NCBI RefSeq assembly: GCF_004785795.1
Contig: NZ_SRRO01000001.1
Span: 1,674,001 to 1,738,000, forward strand
Origin: Nocardioides eburneiflavus
GTDB lineage: Bacteria; Actinomycetota; Actinomycetes; Propionibacteriales; Nocardioidaceae
Direction: 5' to 3'
DNA: 64,000 nt
The notes below the pieces were generated by a model. That model saw only the letters and a program-made list of their open reading frames with translations. It was not told where the DNA came from and did not search any database. Below are positions 51,610-59,952 of the stretch, piece after piece. The number at the start of each line of letters is the position of its first letter. The stretch's first letter is position 1. The position numbers and the translations under genes are program-made.

Positions 51610-52425
51610 ATGACCCGCGCAACTCGTCGTACGAACCCTGCCCGCACGGCTCTGGCCGTCCTGTCCTCCGTGGCCCTGATGGCCACGCTGGGCGCCTGCG
51701 GCGGCAGCGCCAGCGGGGAGGAGGCCGACGCCCTCACCGACGTCTCCCTCGTCTTCGGCGGCGCGCTGACGGTCTGCACCGACATGCCCTACGCGCCCTT
51801 CGAGTACGAGGAGAAGGGCAAGCCGACCGGCTTCGACATCGACCTGGTGCGCAAGGTCGCCGACGACCTCGAGGCCGACCTGGACGTGGTCGACGTGTCC
51901 TTCGACGACATCACCTCCGGCACCTCGCTCAACAACGACGTGTGCGACGTCGCGATCTCCGCGATGACCATCACCGGCGAGCGGGCGCGTGTCCTCGACT
52001 TCTCGAGCCCCTACTTCGACGCCAAGCAGGCGCTGATCACCCCGAAGGGCTCGGGCCTCGACCAGATCACCGAGCTGGCGGGCCAGCGGGTCGGCGTCCA
52101 GAAGGACACCACCGGCGAGACCTACCTCAGCGACTTCGCGCCCGAGACCACCCAGGTCACGGCGTACGACGACGCAGCGGGCCTGCAGGCGGCGCTCGCC
52201 GCCGGCGAGCTCGACGCCGCGATGCTCGACAACACCGTCTCCGGCCAGTTCGTCTCCGACAACCCGCGCCTCAAGCTCTCGCGCGAGTTCGACACCGGCG
52301 AGCAGTACGGCATGGCGGTGAAGAAGGACGGCAACATCCCGCTGCTGCGCTCCATCAACAGCACGCTCGCCGAGCTCCGCGAGGACGGCAGCTACGACGA
52401 GATCTACGCGAAGTACTTCGGCTGA
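51610..52425 (+). CDS. Amino-acid-type ABC solute-binding lipoprotein, 271 aa
   Basis: A lipoprotein signal ends at Cys30 (T-L-G-A-C). The mature part is a type 3 solute-binding fold: C-T-D-M-P-Y-A-P-F-E-Y near 57-67, F-D-I-D-L-V-R-K-V near 76, A-I-S-A-M-T-I-T near 116, and Y-D-E-I-Y-A-K-Y-F at the end. It resembles glutamine/polar amino acid receptors. It starts 3 bases after cvnD, but no permease or ATPase gene follows, so it may feed a remote transporter or a sensor such as CvnA. Confidence 0.85.
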   Translation: MTRATRRTNPARTALAVLSSVALMATLGACGGSASGEEADALTDVSLVFGGALTVCTDMPYAPFEYEEKGKPTGFDIDLVRKVADDLEADLDVVDVSFDDITSGTSLNNDVCDVAISAMTITGERARVLDFSSPYFDAKQALITPKGSGLDQITELAGQRVGVQKDTTGETYLSDFAPETTQVTAYDDAAGLQAALAAGELDAAMLDNTVSGQFVSDNPRLKLSREFDTGEQYGMAVKKDGNIPLLRSINSTLAELREDGSYDEIYAKYFG

Positions 52426-52449
52426 CCTGCCCCGTACGAGCACCCGCCC

Positions 52450-52503
52450 GAGCGGTGTGCCACCCACCTTCCGCAGCCGCGGAACGTGGGTGGGACACCG
52501 CTC
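52450..52503. repeat. Long near-perfect inverted repeat (25-bp arms, 4-base loop)
   Basis: Arms 52450-52474 and 52479-52503 pair at 23 of 25 positions around a 4-base loop. It lies in the gap between convergent genes and could stop transcription from both sides; no T-run is present. Confidence 0.65.
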
Positions 52504-52609
52504 AGGCGCGTCCGAGGGCGTGTCGACGCCCGGGCGGTGCATGAGCCACCTCTGTCGGGCCGGGATGGTGGTGGTGCACCGCGCCGGCACCGCGCCGGCG
52601 TACGCCTGC

Positions 52610-53806
52610 CTACGGCGCGATCGTCAGGAACAGGAACGACGCGAGCAGGACGAGGTGTACGCCGCCCTGGAGCGGCTTGGCCCGGCCGGGGACCACGGTC
52701 AGGATCGCCACGGCCGCGGTGAGGAGCAGCAGCACCGTCTGGAGCTGGTTGAGGCCGAGCTCGAGCGGGCCGTCGAGCCAGATGCTGGCGATCGCGATCG
52801 CCGGGATCGTGAGGCCGATGGACGCCATCGCGGAGCCGAGGGCGAGGTTGAGGCTCACCTGCACCCGGTTGCGCGCGGCGGCGCGCACCGCGGCGATCGA
52901 CTCCGGTGCGAGCACGAGCAGCGCGATGACCACGCCGACCACGGCCTGGGGGAACCCCAGCGCAGCGACACCCGACTCGATCGCGGGCGACTCGACCTTG
53001 GCCAGTCCGACCACCGCGACCAGCGAGACGACCAGCAGCCCCAGGCTGGCCAGCGCCGCGCGGTCGGTCGGCGGGTCGGCGTGACCGTCCTCGTCGAGGT
53101 CGACCGGCTCGTGCTCGAGACCGTCGAGCCGTTCCTGGCGTGCGGTGGCCCGGACGGCCTCGCGGTCCTCGGCCGCCGCGACGGCCTCCGCCCTGGTGGC
53201 GACCATCGGGACGTACTGCCCCTGCGTGACCGGGAGGAAGAAGTCGCGGTGCCGGATGGTCTGGGTGAAGACGAACATGCCGTAGAGCGCCAGTGAGGCG
53301 ATCGCCGCGAAGGCGAGTTGGGCGCCGGTGAACTCCGGGCCCGGCTCGGAGGTGGTCACCGACGGGACCACCAGGCAGAGCACGGCCAGGGCGATGACGG
53401 TCGCCAGCGCGGCGCCGGTGCCCTCGGGGTTGAAGACGGCGAGATGGTGCTTGAGCGCGCCGACGAGCAGCGAGATGCCGACGATGCCGTTGACGGTGAT
53501 CATCACCGCTGCGAACACGGTGTCGCGGGCCAGGCCGGAGCCGTCCTTGTCGGAGGTCACCATCAGGGTGACGATCAGGCCGACCTCGATGATCGTGACG
53601 GCCACCGCCAGGACCAGTGAGCCGTACGGCTCCCCGACCCGGTGCGCGACGACCTCGGCGTGGTGGACGGCGGCGAGGACCGCGCCGACCAGCAGGAGCG
53701 CGAGCACCCCCAGCACCAGGCTGCTCTCGGGGTGGGCGAACCACGCGGGCGCCAGCGCCACGATGGCCAGGACGGGGGCGACTGTGGTCCACGACGGCCG
53801 GGTCAT
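52610..53806 (-). CDS. Cation/proton exchanger of the CaCA superfamily (ChaA-like), 398 aa
   Basis: About 11 hydrophobic helices form two similar halves with alpha repeats: L-A-V-A-V-T-I-I-E-V-G-L-I-V-T-L near 65-85 and I-A-L-L-V-L-A-P-E-S-I-A-A-V near 290. The central hydrophilic loop has D-L-D-E-D-G-H-A-D. The pattern fits the Ca2+/H+ or Na+/H+ antiporter ChaA. It should remove cations from the cytoplasm. Start ATG 53806. Confidence 0.8.
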   Translation of the reverse strand: MTRPSWTTVAPVLAIVALAPAWFAHPESSLVLGVLALLLVGAVLAAVHHAEVVAHRVGEPYGSLVLAVAVTIIEVGLIVTLMVTSDKDGSGLARDTVFAAVMITVNGIVGISLLVGALKHHLAVFNPEGTGAALATVIALAVLCLVVPSVTTSEPGPEFTGAQLAFAAIASLALYGMFVFTQTIRHRDFFLPVTQGQYVPMVATRAEAVAAAEDREAVRATARQERLDGLEHEPVDLDEDGHADPPTDRAALASLGLLVVSLVAVVGLAKVESPAIESGVAALGFPQAVVGVVIALLVLAPESIAAVRAAARNRVQVSLNLALGSAMASIGLTIPAIAIASIWLDGPLELGLNQLQTVLLLLTAAVAILTVVPGRAKPLQGGVHLVLLASFLFLTIAP

Positions 53807-53906
53807 GCGGGGTCCCCGCGGCGTTGTTCGGGGGAGCGCAGCGGAGGAGACGAACGTCGTGGGGTGCTCACGCGGCAACCCTAGGGGGCCACCCTGAGCG
53901 CGATCC

Positions 53907-54911
53907 TCAGGTCTCCGGCGTCGACAGCTTCTCGAGCCGGGCGCGCAGCAGCGGCACCCGGTGGCTGTTGCCCTCGAGGGTGACGTACTGCTCGCCGAAG
54001 ATCGCCAGCAGCGCGTCGTCGAGGCGGCGTACGGCTCCCGCGGGGTAGCGGTAGCCCATCCGGCGGATCACGGCGTCGGCGTCGACGGAGGTCAGCAGGT
54101 CGGCGAGGTCGTCCACGCTGTCGATGCCGAGCTGGGTGAGCAGCCCGGCGATCCAGTCGTAGTGGTCGGTGTGCGACCAGCCGGCGTCGCTGTAGTGGCC
54201 GGCGAGGAAGGTCGCGAGCTCCTGCCCGACGATGTGGTCGGCCTCCACCTCCGTGGTGCTGCCCGGAGCCGCCTGCTGGATCCGCTCGCGGATCGTGGCG
54301 AACTCGCGGTCGGCGAGCTCGATCAGGCCCGCGGCGAGGGTGAAGCGGCGGTCGAGGTCGGCCGCGGCGTCCTCGGGGACGTTGCCCTTGTAGCGGATGT
54401 CGTGCTCGAACTCGGCCCACGCGTGCTGGAGGACCGTCCGGACCTGGATGCTCGCCCGCTCGCCGGCCAGCTCGGGGTGCCCGTCAGCGTCGCCGCCGTC
54501 GTCGCTGCGGACCAGCAGGTGTCGGCTGGCGTAGCCGAAGCGCCCCGACCGTGCGGTCTCCTCGCCGAGGTCGCGGTCGTCGAGGATGGTGAGCTGGTCG
54601 TCGAGGAGCTCGGCCACGGCGGCGACGTCGCTGTGGACGTAGGTGATCACGCGGACACCGATCTGGTCGGTGATCTGCTCGAGCGGGTCGGGGTAGAGGA
54701 GCCTGTCGCCGTCGGTGCGGTTGGCCTTGGCGGAGAAGGAGGCCACGCTCTTCGTGCGCCCGGTGACGCTGAGGTAGTCGATGCCCGCGTCGTCGAGCAG
54801 CGTGCGGACCAGGGTGACCCAGCCCGCAGTCGCCTCGACGAGCCGCGGCTGCCGGGCGGCATAGGCGCGTACGGCCTCGCGCACCGGCTCTGCGTGGGTC
54901 TCGACACTCAT
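53907..54911 (-). CDS. Small alarmone synthetase (RelA/SpoT synthetase family), 334 aa
   Basis: The synthetase motifs are present: R-T-K-S-V-A-S-F near 52-59, Q-I-T-D-Q-I-G-V-R-V-I-T-Y near 79-91, and Q-V-R-T-V-L-Q-H-A-W-A-E-F-E-H-D near 155-170. There is no HD hydrolase domain and no TGS domain, so it is a single-domain SAS with a 150-residue C-terminal helical part. It makes (p)ppGpp-type alarmones from GTP or GDP and ATP. A CAGGGT -10 box lies 6 bases before ATG 54911. Confidence 0.85.
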   Translation of the reverse strand: MSVETHAEPVREAVRAYAARQPRLVEATAGWVTLVRTLLDDAGIDYLSVTGRTKSVASFSAKANRTDGDRLLYPDPLEQITDQIGVRVITYVHSDVAAVAELLDDQLTILDDRDLGEETARSGRFGYASRHLLVRSDDGGDADGHPELAGERASIQVRTVLQHAWAEFEHDIRYKGNVPEDAAADLDRRFTLAAGLIELADREFATIRERIQQAAPGSTTEVEADHIVGQELATFLAGHYSDAGWSHTDHYDWIAGLLTQLGIDSVDDLADLLTSVDADAVIRRMGYRYPAGAVRRLDDALLAIFGEQYVTLEGNSHRVPLLRARLEKLSTPET

Positions 54912-54917
54912 GGCGCC

Positions 54918-54923
54918 ACCCTG
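54918..54923 (-). promoter_or_regulatory. -10 box (CAGGGT) before the alarmone synthetase
   Basis: On the minus strand CAGGGT is followed by 6 bases and the ATG, the leaderless pattern. Confidence 0.4.
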
Positions 54924-55017
54924 CCAGTGCGGGCCGTCGGCGTCGACGCGACGTCCCGCAGGAGCTCGCGCGTGCCTGCCCGGGGAGCCGGACCACGGTG
55001 GCTATCGTCGAACCACC

Positions 55018-55638
55018 ATGCAGACCTCGACGCGCGTCTCGGACCCCTTGCCCGGCCACCGTGCAGGCCACCGTCCCGGCCGCCGTCTCGCGGGTCTCAC
55101 CGGACTGGCCGGTCTCCTGCTGGCCGGTGGGCTGTCCGCCTGCGCCTCCGGCGGCGACGACAGCGCGACCGACCCGAACGCGACCAGCACGCCCACCGAG
55201 GCGCCCACCGAGACGCCTTCCGACGAGCCGTCAGAGGAGCCCTCCGGTGAGCCGTCCGACAGCGCCCCGGCCACGCTGCGTGCCGTTGGGTCTGCCGGCA
55301 TCTCCGAGGCCCTGCTGGTCGACGCCACCGAGGGCGGCGGGTCGCCGTCGACGCTGGCCTTCGCGCTCGACACCGACCAGGCCGTCGACGACTTCGTGGT
55401 CGGCCTGCAGGCCGGGCTGCCCGCGAAGGTCTCCTCCGCCGTGGCCGACCTCGTGGAGCAGGCGCCCGACGCGACGCCCTACGGTGCGGTCGTGTCCACC
55501 GGGTGCGAGCCCCCGCGCAGCGTGGCCATCGAGGCCGGCGAGGCGGGCTTCGAGGTCGTGCCCAAGCTGCCGAAGAACACCGTGCAGTGCTTGGCGCCGG
55601 TGACGTACGTCGTGCTGTTCGCCGCGCCGAACGCCTGA
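55018..55638 (+). CDS. Lipoprotein of unknown function, 206 aa
   Basis: A signal peptide of about 41 residues ends at Cys42 (G-L-S-A-C). A Thr/Pro/Ser/Glu-rich linker of about 40 residues follows (T-P-T-E-A-P-T-E-T-P). The last 120 residues form a compact domain with two Cys (C-E-P-P-R, V-Q-C-L-A-P). No family is recognised. It is convergent with the glycosidase gene. Confidence 0.65.
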   Translation: MQTSTRVSDPLPGHRAGHRPGRRLAGLTGLAGLLLAGGLSACASGGDDSATDPNATSTPTEAPTETPSDEPSEEPSGEPSDSAPATLRAVGSAGISEALLVDATEGGGSPSTLAFALDTDQAVDDFVVGLQAGLPAKVSSAVADLVEQAPDATPYGAVVSTGCEPPRSVAIEAGEAGFEVVPKLPKNTVQCLAPVTYVVLFAAPNA

Positions 55639-55663
55639 GGCGCGCCGGCCGGAGGGTCGTCCG

Positions 55664-57073
55664 TCAGGGAGCCGTCGTCGGCGGCGTCGTGGGCGGGACC
55701 GTCGGCGGGAGGATCGGGACCACCGGCGGCAGCTCTCCGTGGTAGACCACGCCGAACGCGTTCGGCACCAGCCGCTCGGTGCCGTCGGAGGGCTCGTTGA
55801 CGACCCCGAAGGCGCCGGTGCCGGCGCGGCTGTACATCGTCGACGAGCCGCCGCCGTCGAGGTTGATGGCGTTCTCGGCGCCGAGCGCGGTCATCATGTC
55901 GGCGAGCTCGACCATCGTGTAGCCGCGGCTCACCGCGGAGCGGCCGTCGACCACGAGGATGAGCAGCTTGCGCCCGTCGGCGTCGATGCCGACGGCCGTA
56001 CGGGGGTGGGCGATGGTGTTGTTGATGACCGTCCGCACGCCGTTGACGAGCACGGGCCGGTCGCCGCTGATCGCGACGGTGGGCTTGCCGCCGTCGAACC
56101 GGGTGGCAACCGTGATCCTCTTGCCCCTCTTGAGGGTCTTGAGCTTGGCGGCGGCGGAGCCGGTGCCGATGAGGACCTTGTCCCTCTTGCCGATCCTCTT
56201 GCCGCTGGAGAGCTTCGGGCGGTTGGACACGACCCGGTTCCTGCGCAGGACCACCTCGCGGGCGCGGTTCTTGCCCCCGGTGACCTGGTAGCCCGGGGTG
56301 CGGTGGAAGGCGTGGGTGAACACGCCGATCTCGCCGGCCGGGATGCTCGGGTGGTTGACGCCGCTGACCGACCACTTGCGCCGCTGGCGGATCGTGTTCT
56401 GCACGGTGATCGGGCTGACGTGCGGCCCGGCCGGGTCGAACCAGAGCGTCGAGTTCACGCCGGGGATCCAGCCCTCGCGCGAGCCGGTGAGGATCCCCGC
56501 CTCGCGGTCGACCGACGTGCCGAGCGGTGCGTTGGTCCGGCCGATGTCGAAGAAGTCGCCGTTGACGGCGGTCAGGGCCTGGTTCCAGGCGCCGAGCTGG
56601 CTGACGGTCTTGCGGCTGGTGACGAAGGTCGGCGACAGCTCCTCGAAGGAGATGTTGGCCGCGTCGAGGCTGACGCTCACCAGGTTCATCCGGACCTGTC
56701 CGATCGGCTGGCGGCCGTCGACCTGGTCCCACTCGCGCAGGGTGACGCCGGGCGCGATCTCGTAGCTCACGTCGTTCTTGACCTGCGCCGTGCGCCCGCG
56801 GAAGTTGACCGGCGGTCCGACGACGGTGCCGGGCCTTCCGTCGGAGGTCTGGTTGCGTCCGCGGTAGCCGCTGTCGGTCCCCGAGGTCAGCCCGCGGTCC
56901 CGGGCGCCGTCCTCTGCGGACGACGGGCCGACGCCCACGTTGAGGGCGAGGCCGGCGACCAGCACACCCGCGGTGGCGACCGTCAGGCCTCGCGAGCGAA
57001 GCGCCGAGGCGGGGCGGAGGGCGGTCAGGGAGCGACGCGTGGAGGAAGGCACGCGCTCCAGAGTAAAGGACAT
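55664..57073 (-). CDS. Secreted phosphodiester glycosidase family protein (NAGPA-like), 469 aa
   Basis: Residues about 1-53 form a long signal with two hydrophobic parts. The domain near 95-440 has V-N-G-D-F-F-D, N-P-G-type turns and the conserved N-L-D-G-G-G-S-S-T-M-Y near 410, the core of NAGPA proteins (phosphodiester N-acetylglucosaminidase). The C-terminus is a P-T-x-P tail (T-V-P-P-T-T-P-P-T-T). It may trim glycan-phosphate links in the cell wall. Start ATG 57073. Confidence 0.8.
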   Translation of the reverse strand: MSFTLERVPSSTRRSLTALRPASALRSRGLTVATAGVLVAGLALNVGVGPSSAEDGARDRGLTSGTDSGYRGRNQTSDGRPGTVVGPPVNFRGRTAQVKNDVSYEIAPGVTLREWDQVDGRQPIGQVRMNLVSVSLDAANISFEELSPTFVTSRKTVSQLGAWNQALTAVNGDFFDIGRTNAPLGTSVDREAGILTGSREGWIPGVNSTLWFDPAGPHVSPITVQNTIRQRRKWSVSGVNHPSIPAGEIGVFTHAFHRTPGYQVTGGKNRAREVVLRRNRVVSNRPKLSSGKRIGKRDKVLIGTGSAAAKLKTLKRGKRITVATRFDGGKPTVAISGDRPVLVNGVRTVINNTIAHPRTAVGIDADGRKLLILVVDGRSAVSRGYTMVELADMMTALGAENAINLDGGGSSTMYSRAGTGAFGVVNEPSDGTERLVPNAFGVVYHGELPPVVPILPPTVPPTTPPTTAP

Positions 57074-57142
57074 CGTGGGACGGGTGGGAAAATTGGGATC
57101 TGTGGCCAGTCGTTTGGTCCCGTCGGTGCCGAGCGGACGCCC

Positions 57143-57148
57143 TAGGGT
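57143..57148 (+). promoter_or_regulatory. -10 box (TAGGGT) for a leaderless transcript
   Basis: TAGGGT is followed by exactly 7 bases and GTG 57156. It fixes this start: the frame upstream is open but its composition is not coding-like. Confidence 0.6.
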
Positions 57149-57155
57149 GGGGGAC

Positions 57156-58388
57156 GTGCCGGACGAGCTCGCTGCCCAGCCCGCCGGCGGGGGTCCGGTG
57201 TGGAACACGCTCCACGTCGGCGACAACCTCGACGTGCTGCCGCGGCTCGCACCCGGGTCGGTCGACGTCGTCTACACCGACCCGCCCTACAACACGGGCA
57301 ACGACTTCGCCTACGCCGACCGGTTCCGCGACGGCTCGCACGCCGACCCGTACGCCGGGCGCCACGCCGCCTGGACCGCGATGATGCGGCCGCGGCTCGA
57401 GGCCGTCCGCGAGGCGCTCGCGCCCCACGGGGCCGTGTTCGTCAGCATCGACGACAACGAGGTCGCGCACCTGCGGCTGCTGATGGACGAGGTGTTCGGC
57501 GAGGCGAACTTCCTCGCCCAGGTCGTGGTCAACCTCAACCCCAAGGGCCGCCAGCTCGGTCGGGGCTTCGCGACCAGCCACGAGTACGTCTTGGCGTACG
57601 CCCGCGACCTGCCGCAGTGCGTGGTCGACGGCAGCACCACCGAGTCGGTCGACGAGGCCGACTTCCCGCTGAGCACGCCGGACGGCCGTCGCTTCCGCTA
57701 CCTGCCGCTGCGCAACACCAACAAGAAGTTCAACCCGCTCACCGCGCCCACCCTCCACTTCCCGCTGTACGGCGACCCGGTGACCGGGCGCGTGTCGTCG
57801 ACGGAGTTCGACGGGAGCCTCGCCCTCACGCCGGTCTTCGGCGACGGGCGCCCGGCCGTGTGGCGGTGGTCGCGGCCGCGCGTGGCCGAGCGGCCCGACG
57901 ACCTCGAGTGCCGGGTGATCCGCGGGCGCGGGGGCGAGCGCGCCGACATCTTCCAGCGCGACTGGCTGCACCGCGAGGGCGGGCGGCGCAAGAAGCTGCG
58001 CACGATCTGGCTCGCCGAGGAGATCGGGTCGACCGACACCGCGGTCGCGGAGCTCAAGGCGCTCGTGGGCCATGTCTTCGAGTCGCCGAAGCCCACCGGT
58101 CTGGTGCGCCGCATCCTCTCGACGCTGCCCGGCGACGTCGTCGTGCTCGACCCGTTCGCCGGCAGCGGGACCACCGGCCACGCCGTCGCCCTGGCCAACC
58201 TCGCCGACGGCGGCACCCGCCGCTGCATCAGCATCAACTCCGCCGAACCCACCCGCGAGGGCTCCAACGCCCGGCTCGCCGGCCTGGCCACGGTCGCCGA
58301 CATCACCCGGACCCGGTTGGCCGCGGTCGCCGTGCAGGTCGGCGGCGGCCTCGAGGTCCACTCGTCGGAACCACCGGCTGACCGGTGA
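57156..58388 (+). CDS. Site-specific DNA methyltransferase (beta-class, adenine/cytosine N-type), 410 aa
   Basis: D-P-P-Y at residues 42-45 (T-D-P-P-Y-N-T-G-N) is the catalytic motif and D-P-F-A-G-S-G-T-T-G near 331-340 the SAM-binding one, so the order is catalytic first (beta class, as in type III Mod). The middle (100-320) is the target recognition part. No restriction gene is adjacent, so it is an orphan. Leaderless start at GTG 57156. Its stop lies inside a 58-bp palindrome. Confidence 0.85.
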   Translation: MPDELAAQPAGGGPVWNTLHVGDNLDVLPRLAPGSVDVVYTDPPYNTGNDFAYADRFRDGSHADPYAGRHAAWTAMMRPRLEAVREALAPHGAVFVSIDDNEVAHLRLLMDEVFGEANFLAQVVVNLNPKGRQLGRGFATSHEYVLAYARDLPQCVVDGSTTESVDEADFPLSTPDGRRFRYLPLRNTNKKFNPLTAPTLHFPLYGDPVTGRVSSTEFDGSLALTPVFGDGRPAVWRWSRPRVAERPDDLECRVIRGRGGERADIFQRDWLHREGGRRKKLRTIWLAEEIGSTDTAVAELKALVGHVFESPKPTGLVRRILSTLPGDVVVLDPFAGSGTTGHAVALANLADGGTRRCISINSAEPTREGSNARLAGLATVADITRTRLAAVAVQVGGGLEVHSSEPPADR

Positions 58389-58439
58389 TCCATGAGGTTC
58401 TGACCCGTTGCAACGGGTGAGAACCTCATGGATCACCGG
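58382..58439. repeat. 58-bp near-perfect palindrome between convergent genes
   Basis: Arms 58382-58410 and 58411-58439 are 29 bp each and pair at all but one position, without a loop. The left arm contains the methyltransferase stop codon (58386-58388), and the right arm ends 16 bases before the end of the WS/DGAT gene. It would form a cruciform or a bidirectional terminator. Confidence 0.85.
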
Positions 58440-58455
58440 CTTACCGGTGGTTCCC

Positions 58456-59862
58456 TCAACGCACGCCGGCGGCCTTCTCCAGCGCCTTCAGCTCGTCGTC
58501 GAGGTACTGGAGGAGCACCTGCAGGTGCGGGACCGTGCGCCGGCAGCCGGTGAGGCCGAAGCACATCTTGCCGTCGTAGGAGGTGCAGGTGATGTTGAGC
58601 GCCATGCCGTTGATCGGGATCGAGAGCGGATAAGTGCCGGTGAGCCTCGCGCCGTTCCAGTAGTGGGTCGTGCGCGGACCGGGGACGTTGCTGACGATCA
58701 GGTTGTAAGGAGGGCGGACGATGCCCTGCATCCGGAAGATCGGCCCGAGGATCGCCGGCGCCTGGCCGATCGCGCTCATCGCCAGGATCTGGGCGGGCGT
58801 CATCGCCGAGAGGCTCTGCTTGCCGTCCAGCATCGAGCGGTGGATGGCCGCGAGCCGGTCGGCCGGGTCGGGCAGGTGCGTGCCGAGCTGCACCATCACC
58901 GAGCCGACCGCGTTGCCGCCGTCGGAGGAGGCGAGCTGCGACTGCTTGGCGTTGAGCCCGACCGGCACCATCGAGATCAGCGTCGTCTCGGGGAGCGCGT
59001 CGAGGTCGAGCAGGTAGGTCCGCATCGCGCCGCTGACCATCGCCAGCACCACGTCGTTGATGGTCGTGCCGGTGGCCTTGCCGACCCCGCGCAGCCGCTC
59101 GACCGGCCAGTCCTGGGCGGCGAAGCGGCGCGAGCCGGTGATGTTCTGGTTGAGCATCGTGCGCGGGGCGTAGAGCGACAGCGCGGACGTCTCGTTGCGC
59201 ACGCTCTTGTTGAGCGTACGGATCAGCGCGCCGGGCATCCCGGCGGCCTCGGACGCGAGCGCGAGGGCCGTACGGACCGTGGCCGCGGACACGTCGGTCA
59301 GCGAGGCGCCGTCGCCGGCCGGCGGCTCCTCCCGCGGCGCGCGCTGCCGCATGGCCCACGGGGCGGGCATGTCGCGCTCGTCGGGGTCGGTCGACAGCAC
59401 GCTCGCCAGCAGCCGCATCGCGGAGACGCCGTCGACGAGCGCGTGGTGGGTCTTGGTGTACATCGCCACGCGGCCGTCGCGCAGGCCCTCGATGACGGTG
59501 GCCTCCCACAACGGGCGCTCCCAGGCCAGGCGGGTGCTGTGCAGCCGCGAGCACAGCTCGAGGAGCTCGCGGATCCGGCCCGGCTTGGGCAGCGCGCTGT
59601 GGCGCACGTGGTGCTCGATGTCGAACTGCTCGTCGGGCTGCCACACCAGCTGCCCGGCCGTACGCGCGGAGCGGTGCGGGTGCTTGAGGAACAGCGGTGC
59701 GACCGCCTCGACGTCGCGCATCTGCTCGTACATCTCGCGGACGTAGCCGCGCCCTGCGCCCGCGGGCTTCTCGAAGAGCTGGAGCCCGCCGACGTGCATC
59801 GGCATGTTGCGGTTCTCCGCGAGGAGGAAGCCTGTCGCTGTCGGGTCGATCGGGTTGACCAC
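58456..59862 (-). CDS. WS/DGAT-type acyltransferase, 468 aa
   Basis: H-H-A-L-V-D-G at residues 139-145 is the catalytic H-H-x-x-x-D-G motif. V-S-N-V-P-G-P near 410 and the N-I-T-C-T-S-Y-D-G strand near 435 are the other family hallmarks. It should acylate diacylglycerol or alcohols to form storage lipids. Start GTG 59862 with GAGGAG upstream. Confidence 0.9.
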   Translation of the reverse strand: MVNPIDPTATGFLLAENRNMPMHVGGLQLFEKPAGAGRGYVREMYEQMRDVEAVAPLFLKHPHRSARTAGQLVWQPDEQFDIEHHVRHSALPKPGRIRELLELCSRLHSTRLAWERPLWEATVIEGLRDGRVAMYTKTHHALVDGVSAMRLLASVLSTDPDERDMPAPWAMRQRAPREEPPAGDGASLTDVSAATVRTALALASEAAGMPGALIRTLNKSVRNETSALSLYAPRTMLNQNITGSRRFAAQDWPVERLRGVGKATGTTINDVVLAMVSGAMRTYLLDLDALPETTLISMVPVGLNAKQSQLASSDGGNAVGSVMVQLGTHLPDPADRLAAIHRSMLDGKQSLSAMTPAQILAMSAIGQAPAILGPIFRMQGIVRPPYNLIVSNVPGPRTTHYWNGARLTGTYPLSIPINGMALNITCTSYDGKMCFGLTGCRRTVPHLQVLLQYLDDELKALEKAAGVR

Positions 59863-59952
59863 TGTGTTCTCCTCGCGTCCGCCTCGTCCCCCACGGGGGC
59901 GTCCGGGCATCCTCTCGCCCGGTGGCGGCCGCCACAAGGGTGCCGCGCGCTC

